From contig JAAXWC010000009.1 in NCBI GenBank assembly GCA_013335175.1, positions 1-56,622 of the forward strand: 56,622 bases of DNA, read 5' to 3'. Below are positions 52,445-56,622 of the stretch, piece by piece. The number at the start of each line of letters is the position of its first letter. The stretch's first letter is position 1. Both the position numbers and the translations under genes were made by a program. The notes under the pieces were generated by a model. The model ran no database searches and was not told the origin of the DNA. It saw only the letters and a list, made by a program, of their open reading frames with translations. This DNA comes from Candidatus Roizmanbacteria bacterium. GTDB taxonomy: Bacteria; Patescibacteriota; Microgenomatia; UBA1406; GWC2-37-13.

Positions 52445-52958
52445 ATGTTTTTCTTCAAAAAACCTCAACCAGTATTTGAGTCCAAACTGTTTGATGAAAA
52501 GACGTTTTACCCTCTGGTCGCAAGTGCAGAGTCCATACTCTGCACGAGAACGGGGGTCTGAGGGGGGGATGTCCCCCCACTTGATTAAGGATTTGGAATG
52601 TGCAAAGTCTGAAATCATTATTGAAAGCCCGTTTATTACCTCATCCAGAATGAGCCATTTCTTGAAGCTGCTTTATTAAATGAGGTATCAATTCATATTA
52701 TCACCGTCACCCAATTGAACACGATGAGACAATGAGATATCAGGCAACCGAGGAGATACTTGAGTGTGCGGAAAAGGGGATAGAGGTAACTTTAAAGAAA
52801 GGGTATTTTCATAGAAAGCTGGCAATTATTAATCGTGAAGTCATTTATGAGGGGAGCCTAAATATTCTTTCACAAAGTAATAGTTTAGAAATTATGAGAA
52901 GGATTAAAGATGAAGCTACTACTAAAGAGATACATATATTCATAGTGAAAATCGAATA
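52445..52958 (+). pseudogene. PLD-like nuclease gene broken by a repeat insertion
   Basis: A strong GGAGGTG precedes ATG 52445. The frame reads MFFFKKPQPVFESKLFDEKT and FYPLV, then a 65-bp hairpin repeat interrupts it. Afterwards DLECAKSEIIIESPFITSSRM continues in another frame, shifts again near 52700, and ends with the HKD block HRKLAIINREVIYEGSLN. The order matches the intact gene at 31189. Note the Asp of the HKD motif reads Asn here. Insertion plus frameshifts make it inactive. Another small frame (KAREVKG) ends just upstream, recalling the coupled partner of the other copy. Confidence 0.78.
52521..52585 (+). mobile_element. GC-rich double-hairpin element inserted in the PLD gene
   Basis: Starts CAAGTGCAGAG and ends CCCCACTTGATT, so the outer ends CAAGTG/CACTTG are inverted. 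Inside, TGCAGAG-TCCAT-ACTCTGCA and GGGGGG/CCCCCC form two hairpins. The reverse-oriented relative is at 27760-27829. The intact PLD paralogue lacks it, so this copy arrived by insertion. Confidence 0.7.
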
Positions 52959-53038
52959 GTTTGTAATATTGAAAAAGCCTTGTCTATAATTGGTTTAATT
53001 AGTAGATAGCTTTTTTAAATACATTTCCTATTTTTAAT

Positions 53039-53980
53039 ATGAACACCGAAAAAAATGAAGCTAGTATTAATCGAGTTGGCGTAATTGATATCGGAACACT
53101 TAAAACAAAATTTGTAATTGCCGAATTTGATGAGAATAAAGGTAGAAAAATTATAATAAGAGATAAAAAAATTACTAACTTAGGGAAAGGACTTAATTCT
53201 GGATCAAGAATTATTAATCCAGAATCTTTATCATTACAGCAAGATGTGTTAGTTAGTATGATGCAGACGATGGAAGCACTAAATGTAAATGCATATTCTG
53301 TGATCGGAACCGAAGCTTTAAGAAACGCTGAAAATGCAAGTGAAGTTATTGATCTAATTAATACTACTGTGCATCAAGACCTAGAAATATTAGATCAAGA
53401 ACAAGAAGCAAGACTATTTTTTGAAGTAGTTTCAAGATCAATATCAAATCAAGATCTTGCAACAGTAGATATTGGAGGTGGGAGTGTTCAACTGTGTATC
53501 GGTAAAGACCAGAATATGAGAGAACTCCACTTACTAAAAACTGGGACGCTTTCATTGCAATTAGGAGATGTAAATAGTAATTCTGGAATAATTCAAAACG
53601 AAAATTCATGGCAATTTGTAAAATCAGTTGTTTCAGAACTAAATCTATCTCCGATGGGCAATGCGTATTTAGTTTATGGATCAACAAATATATTGGATTT
53701 TTTTTCTGTCGCAAATATAGGCAATGAAGTCTCTTATTTAGGTGAAGAACATAGTCGTATTGCAAGCATTGAAGAGCTAATTCAAATTTACAATAGAATA
53801 ACCAGATTAGAGCGAAATGAACGAGAAAAATTTTTTCCTAATGATCCACAGTTTATGTGGGGAGTAGATAAAGGCCTAATAAATGTAGCAAATATTTGCG
53901 AAGCATTAGGTATAACAGAAGTAATTCCCACAAATCTAAATCTATCCGATGGGATATTATTAAAATTATCCGGAAACTAA
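53039..53980 (+). CDS. Ppx/GppA-type phosphatase
   Basis: 313 aa of the actin-like ATPase fold: GVIDIGTLKTKF (phosphate loop 1), VIGTEALRNAENA, VDIGGGSVQLCIG (loop 2) and the end NLNLSDGILLKL. These are the hallmarks of exopolyphosphatase / guanosine pentaphosphate phosphatases. It would release phosphate from polyphosphate or convert pppGpp to ppGpp. It has only the two core domains. The DNA is more AT-rich than the uvr region, in line with the next three genes, hinting at recent transfer. Confidence 0.9.
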   Translation: MNTEKNEASINRVGVIDIGTLKTKFVIAEFDENKGRKIIIRDKKITNLGKGLNSGSRIINPESLSLQQDVLVSMMQTMEALNVNAYSVIGTEALRNAENASEVIDLINTTVHQDLEILDQEQEARLFFEVVSRSISNQDLATVDIGGGSVQLCIGKDQNMRELHLLKTGTLSLQLGDVNSNSGIIQNENSWQFVKSVVSELNLSPMGNAYLVYGSTNILDFFSVANIGNEVSYLGEEHSRIASIEELIQIYNRITRLERNEREKFFPNDPQFMWGVDKGLINVANICEALGITEVIPTNLNLSDGILLKLSGN

Positions 53981-54032
53981 ATAATATATCAGAGCAAAGA
54001 AGGTTCAAATAGAAAAATCGAACAATAACTTT

Positions 54033-54965
54033 TTAAAAGAGTTGCAAATTTATTTGGTCGAGGGGTTTAGTATTGAGATAAGTATAGCTATAATTTGGTT
54101 TTTGAGGTAAGCTATCGTTAACTTCAAAAGTATAGCCTAGTAAAGCTTTTGAATTAACTGCAATAATTATATCTTCAAATTTTATGAATATTACCTCTCC
54201 ATATACGCCAATAAGTTGACCCCCAACATTATCCTCTGGGCTTATTTTCTCCACATATTTGATCTCCTGCAAATTATATAGCTCATCTGTATTACTATAA
54301 AGATTTTTATGAAAATAAAATTCTTTCATTAATGAAAAATTCCCTGTGTAATATTTGGAAAGCATCCCGGTAATTCCCTTATAGTAATCATTAAGAAGGA
54401 TTTCTGCTTGATCAATGCTTGCATATTTATTCAAAAGACTCAACTTTTTTTTCCAATTTACTGATTGCTTAATATTTAATGCTCTCGAAATATAATCTTC
54501 AATTTTCCTTATGCTATAGCCATCACCTGAAGAGAAAATAATAGTCGCAATGGCACCTTGTTCTAACAATCTCGTGAATTTGCGTGAATCAGCTACAACA
54601 CCTATTTTAATAAGATTATCACCAAATAGGTTAATATAATTGTAATGCTTTAACCCTTTTAACATTTCAATTTGAGTAGGTGATAAAATATCAACGGGAA
54701 GAAAATAGGTTGAATCGTTAAATCTACAACTAGAACATTGATTTGCTGGTTGATTTGAAAGATTGACATTATACTTGCAGTTTGCTTTCATGTAAGCAGG
54801 TGGCACATGATAACCTATACAGTTTTTGCAATTTAATACTTTTAATGATAAATACTGACCATAAATAAGAGGATAGTATAACTCTTCACCAGTATTTGAA
54901 GATAGCTTATACTTAATAAAAGGTTTTTTTGATAGGTTATCCCATTTGACACCTAAGAATTGCAT
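54033..54965 (-). CDS. DUF2797-like protein with cysteine pairs
   Basis: 310 aa. The N-terminal part has CKNCIGY, a Cys in CKYNV and CSSC, likely a zinc site. The centre, HYNYINLFGDNLIKIGVVAD followed by RKFTRLLEQGAIATIIFSSGDGYSIRKIE, matches DUF2797, a family distantly related to GIY-YIG nucleases. The C-terminal half ends with a small beta domain (LIGVYGEVIFIKFEDIIIAVNSK). The biochemical role is unknown. It faces the Ppx/GppA gene across 52 bases, and the Nudix gene lies 16 bases upstream on the same strand. Confidence 0.7.
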   Translation of the reverse strand: MQFLGVKWDNLSKKPFIKYKLSSNTGEELYYPLIYGQYLSLKVLNCKNCIGYHVPPAYMKANCKYNVNLSNQPANQCSSCRFNDSTYFLPVDILSPTQIEMLKGLKHYNYINLFGDNLIKIGVVADSRKFTRLLEQGAIATIIFSSGDGYSIRKIEDYISRALNIKQSVNWKKKLSLLNKYASIDQAEILLNDYYKGITGMLSKYYTGNFSLMKEFYFHKNLYSNTDELYNLQEIKYVEKISPEDNVGGQLIGVYGEVIFIKFEDIIIAVNSKALLGYTFEVNDSLPQKPNYSYTYLNTKPLDQINLQLF

Positions 54966-54981
54966 TTTAGTAAAATTATTT

Positions 54982-55428
54982 TTATTCCCAACCGTATTCA
55001 GAATATAACTTTTTATCTTTTATCATTTCTAGGGCTTGCTTCACGTATGGAATAATTAAAAAAGGTAACTCGCCTAAATTGCACCATTGCAAATCGCTGT
55101 GTTTTTCAGGTTCATTTATAATTAATGTCCCTTTCCATTTGGTTACAACATAATAAATTCCTTCCCATTCTTGGCCTTCTGTTTTTGTGTGCATTATATG
55201 TTTTAGTTTTAAGTCTTTGATATCAACTGTTGCGTTTACTTCTTCTTTTATTTCACGAACTATTGCATGTTGAAAAGTTTCATTTTCATCCAATGCTCCA
55301 GCTGGAACACTAAAATGTCCATCCATCCAACCTGTATTACATCGTTTTAGTAATAAAATTTTATCGTTGCGAATGAATAAGGCGAATACAGATACAGATA
55401 ACTTAAATCTTTCTCTTTTTGTTTTCAT
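54982..55428 (-). CDS. Nudix hydrolase
   Basis: 148 aa with Nudix box GALDENETFQHAIVREIKEE then VNA; the usual Gly of the ending xGU reads Asn here, which is tolerated in some members. The beta-strand openings FALFIRNDKILLLKRCNTG and GHFSVPAG are typical. It probably cleaves a nucleotide sugar or modified dNTP. It lies between DUF2797-like and hypE genes on one strand, with gaps of 16 and 30 bases, so they form a probable operon. Confidence 0.88.
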   Translation of the reverse strand: MKTKRERFKLSVSVFALFIRNDKILLLKRCNTGWMDGHFSVPAGALDENETFQHAIVREIKEEVNATVDIKDLKLKHIMHTKTEGQEWEGIYYVVTKWKGTLIINEPEKHSDLQWCNLGELPFLIIPYVKQALEMIKDKKLYSEYGWE

Positions 55429-55458
55429 AAAATAAATACCAAATATATAACTAATAGT

Positions 55459-56469
55459 TTAGCAAAGTCTAGGTAGTTCTTGCCCGTATAAATGTTCAAT
55501 TATTTCTGAGGTTCCATCAACACGAAGCCCTGTTACCTGTTGTTTATTATTTTCAGTAACAAAGCCTACTTTGACAGCATTTATACCATATTTATTCTTA
55601 TGCAAGGTATTAAGCACTTTAGATGTGATATTTGGCTTACATATGATACTTAAACATCCTTCATTTGCTAAATATAGGGGGTTAATTCCTAACATATCAG
55701 CTGCCATTTGGGTTTCACGCATTATTGGTAGATCACATTGATTTACAATTAATTCCTTATGAATTGCATCAGAAATTTCATTAAGAGCGCTTCCTAATCC
55801 ACCTCGCGTTAAATCTCGCATGTATTTAATATCCATTCCACCTACTTTTATCACTTCTGCGATCATGTGATTCAATGGAGCACAATCACTTAAAACATTG
55901 TTTTCATATCCCAATCCTTCTCTCATAGATAGTATGTGAATACTATGATTACCCAACATTCCTGTTATGATGATATCATCTCCTGCTTCTATTTTTGCTA
56001 ATGTTAATTTTGGGGATGTATTTGAGAAGACTCCAATCCCACTTGTATTCAAATATATTTTATCTAGCTCATTTTTTTTCACTACTTTAGTATCTCCAGC
56101 AACAATGTAAATATTTGCTTCAATTGCAGTTTCTTTAATTGATCTTAAAATTCTAATAAAGTCTTTCATCGGGAATCCTTCTTCAAGTATTATCCCGAGT
56201 GTTAAGTAACAAGGAGTTGCTCCAGATACAGCTAAGTCGTTTACTGTACCACATATAGCAATTTTGCCTATATCTCCGTTTTTAAAAAAAATTGGATCAA
56301 CAACAAACGAATCGGTTGTCATTGCTAATGTTTGAGATTGTACTTTAAATACCGCACTATCCTCCATTATTCCAAGGTATCTGTCACCTAAATTTGAAGC
56401 TATAACATTTGTTACAAGATCTTGGCTTAATAGACCGCCTGTACCATGATCTAAAATTATTGTTTCCAT
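55459..56469 (-). CDS. hypE: HypE-like hydrogenase maturation protein
   Basis: 336 aa. The AIR-synthase-like fold is shown by ILDHGTGGLLSQDLV, AMTTDSFVVDPIFFKNGDIG, NDLAVSGATPCYLTL, and GDTKVV. The end PRLC supplies the C-terminal cysteine that HypE carbamoylates and turns into a thiocyanate on the way to the cyanide ligands of [NiFe] hydrogenase. No hydrogenase or other hyp genes are visible, so its use here is unclear. ATG 56469 matches the usual METIxLDHGxGG opening; a longer start at 56487 is possible. The gene is AT-rich and lies next to a transposase fragment, in keeping with transfer. Confidence 0.85.
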   Translation of the reverse strand: METIILDHGTGGLLSQDLVTNVIASNLGDRYLGIMEDSAVFKVQSQTLAMTTDSFVVDPIFFKNGDIGKIAICGTVNDLAVSGATPCYLTLGIILEEGFPMKDFIRILRSIKETAIEANIYIVAGDTKVVKKNELDKIYLNTSGIGVFSNTSPKLTLAKIEAGDDIIITGMLGNHSIHILSMREGLGYENNVLSDCAPLNHMIAEVIKVGGMDIKYMRDLTRGGLGSALNEISDAIHKELIVNQCDLPIMRETQMAADMLGINPLYLANEGCLSIICKPNITSKVLNTLHKNKYGINAVKVGFVTENNKQQVTGLRVDGTSEIIEHLYGQELPRLC

Positions 56470-56528
56470 ATCTTTTGATAGAAGCATATTAATTATGGGT
56501 ACTGACTAGATAACTAATAACTACAGGA

Positions 56529-56622
56529 CTATTTGTTTTCCTTTTTGAGAAGACGTTTCAGATCTTTCAACATCGTAGCACGGTGATTAAACCGCCACTC
56601 CGATTCAATGATAAAGAGCGGA
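56529..56622 (-). mobile_element. IS1595-like transposase, C-terminal end (runs out of window)
   Basis: On the minus strand the open frame reads PLFIIESEWRFNHRATMLKD, continues LKRLLKKENK and ends at TAG. E.EWRFNHR is the hallmark end of IS1595-family transposases. The gene extends beyond 56622. Confidence 0.65.

Noticed and set aside
1-56622. Use of an alternative genetic code with UGA as glycine (Gracilibacteria/SR1)
   Set aside because: Clear genes such as uvrA and the first ABC subunit end at TGA, and no conserved Gly position is encoded by TGA in intact genes.
1-56622. CRISPR array or rRNA genes
   Set aside because: No regularly spaced short repeats and no rRNA-like conserved stretches were found on either strand.

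Overview
The window looks like a piece of a Patescibacteria (Candidate Phyla Radiation) chromosome, most likely Microgenomates-like. The reasons are indirect. It is AT-rich and gene-dense, with TAA, TAG and TGA all used as stops. UvrC ends before the usual helix-hairpin-helix domain, housekeeping genes are mixed with many unrecognisable ORFs, and secreted proteins carry Thr/Pro linkers and single membrane anchors. No rRNA or CRISPR array was seen. The only complete tRNA found is tRNA-Leu(GAG).

Layout. Positions 1-11200 are an accessory region. It holds a partial DUF4143 ATPase, a decayed GIY-YIG gene, a radical-SAM protein with a YhcH-like C-terminal domain, an AbiEi/AbiEii toxin-antitoxin pair, an EamA transporter and several unknown genes, with copies of one spacer repeat family between several of them. 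Positions 11287-24884 are the conserved core: msrA, msrB, rsmI, an unknown gene, uvrB, uvrA, a transglutaminase-like membrane protein, uvrC, secG, a family-5 solute-binding protein and tRNA-Leu. Positions 24991-35262 are again accessory: a DUF3800 protein, an MFS transporter, GC-rich hairpin repeats, a DUF4143 ATPase/SWIM pair, a PLD-like nuclease and a degraded insertion sequence with clear terminal inverted repeats. Positions 35345-44281 form a cell-envelope block: a heterodimeric ABC exporter, a surface-anchored arabinofuranosidase-like glycosidase, a P-loop kinase and several secreted or anchored proteins. Positions 44409-49534 hold an MFS exporter, an HD hydrolase, REP-like and MITE-like repeats, a Nudix hydrolase and unknown genes. 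Positions 49535-52302 are a string of small cassettes separated by copies of a tRNA 3' end. The last part, 52445-56622, holds a PLD gene broken by a hairpin repeat, then a very AT-rich set (Ppx/GppA, DUF2797-like, Nudix, HypE), then the end of an IS1595-like transposase.

The best candidate for an undescribed system is the three-gene operon at 51181-52252. It encodes a 60-aa protein, an 80-aa protein and a caspase-fold peptidase with a His/Cys pair, translationally coupled, and it is bracketed by 30-bp direct repeats that resemble the 3' end of a tRNA. It looks like a minimal mobile caspase cassette, possibly for defence. A second broad observation is that many genes have a sigma70-type -10 box, often extended (TGnTATAAT), only 5-12 nt before the start codon. 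This implies leaderless or near-leaderless mRNAs for first genes, while Shine-Dalgarno motifs appear at some coupled genes.

All functions are inferred by reading motifs; no database search was possible.
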